A stretch of DNA of 64,000 nt. Source: Glossina fuscipes. Lineage: Eukaryota; Arthropoda; Insecta; Diptera; Glossinidae. The stretch's first letter is position 1, and every line of letters begins with the position of its first letter. The DNA is taken from the NCBI RefSeq assembly GCF_014805625.2, contig NW_023998416.1:32498056-32562055 (forward strand), read 5' to 3'. The notes under the pieces were generated by a model that made no database searches, was not told the DNA's origin, and saw nothing but the letters and a program-made list of their open reading frames with translations. The position numbers and the translations under genes were made by a program. Shown piece by piece: positions 63,240-64,000 of the stretch.

Positions 63240-64000
63240 TTGTATAAGAAAAAGTGCAGGGATGCCGTACCCCTTTCTTTTTCATTTCTTGTATTTATTT
63301 AATTTTTTTATTTTAATTTGAAGAACGAATGCAATCTTTACTTGGTATATATTTTATCTGTAATATAGCGGGCCTAGCTTAGGACATGTCGATACGTAAC
63401 TGAAAAATGGCTGGTAACCATAATTAAGAAAACGATAAAACAAAATTGACTGGCATTGAATTGCGAAAATCAAAAAAGAAAAAAATAAGTAAATAAATAA
63501 ATAAAAATAAAAAATAAAAAATGAAATAATAAATACATGTCGCCACAAAACACAACCGACTTACGTCTCAAAATGTATGTTAGTGATAATAACTTTGTAC
63601 AGAATAGCAACAGTAAAGTACATAAGAAGTGATAAATACCAGATGTTATGGAAAGACTTGACTTACATCATTTCTACAATTAAATTAAATGATAGCGTAA
63701 CCGTTTAGACTAGAGTGGGGTTTTTTGTGGTTCGTACATGCGTTTCTTTTTTTCCTTTTCATATACGTATATATATATATATATATATATGAAATGTTTA
63801 GAAATTGCTTACTATTTCTGTTTTTTTGGTCCTAAGAAGCCTTCGTTCTTATCATTAGGATTTTAAGAATATTTTAAGATATTTAAAAAAAATTATGATG
63901 GTTGAAATAATAATGACCCGCATGTATAAGAATGAAACATGTGTGAACGTTTTTACATATCTTTTGAATAATTTTCGTTATTTATGTTTTAAAATATATT
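63240..64000. other. AT-rich right end, no gene seen
   Basis: Homopolymer and TA tracts. Two minus-strand GTAAGT donors (near 63565 and 63667) have no usable open frame in the phase needed by the hamlet-like gene. Confidence 0.5.

Overview
The window is eukaryotic nuclear DNA from an insect, most likely a higher fly (Diptera, Schizophora). The evidence is AT-rich sequence, GT-AG introns of several kilobases, abundant AT, GA and trinucleotide microsatellites, mariner relics, and dispersed repeats with a GTCCGTCTGTCCGTC-type core that I recognise from fly genomes. A tephritid-like fly is possible, but the species cannot be fixed from the sequence. No bacterial-style operons, rRNA, true tRNA genes or CRISPR arrays were seen.

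One protein-coding gene is well supported. It lies on the minus strand, its five exons read right to left with matching phases (34616-34162, 23358-23218, 23138-22931, 10410-10260, 6035-5879), and together they give about 370 codons. They encode a proline-rich N-terminal part, a PR (SET-related) domain split over three exons, an acidic linker, and the first two-and-a-bit C2H2 zinc fingers. The order and motifs match the PRDM3/PRDM16 (MECOM) family, whose fly member is hamlet (ham), a nuclear transcription factor for neuronal fate. Both ends are missing: there is no in-frame Met in the first recognised exon, and the open frame leaves exon 5879-6035 in the middle of zinc finger 3, so the rest lies beyond position 1. 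A 48-nt exon candidate at 42585-42632 could supply part of the N-terminus.

The rest is intron and 5' flanking DNA. Transposon-relic zones (about 6.6-9.3, 11.8-13.9, 15.4-17.9, 20.9-25.2, 29.4-29.9, 38.6-39.0, 45.2-47.2 and 50-63.3 kb) alternate with simple-sequence-rich zones with few repeats (about 18.8-20.6, 26.9-27.7, 30.5-31.9, 42.2-44.3 and 47.5-49.4 kb). The relics include four mariner-like fragments, one clear and two doubtful non-LTR retrotransposon fragments, three copies of a tRNA-derived SINE, a 190-bp MITE candidate, and three dispersed non-coding families with a pyrimidine core. One of those families occurs twice as head-to-head inverted pairs.

Nearly all open frames over 60 codons here are chance frames in AT-rich DNA or lie inside repeats. 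I found no new enzymatic or defence system. The most useful items for follow-up are the ham gene model and its missing first exon, the paired repeat family, the SINE, and the unassigned exon-like segments.
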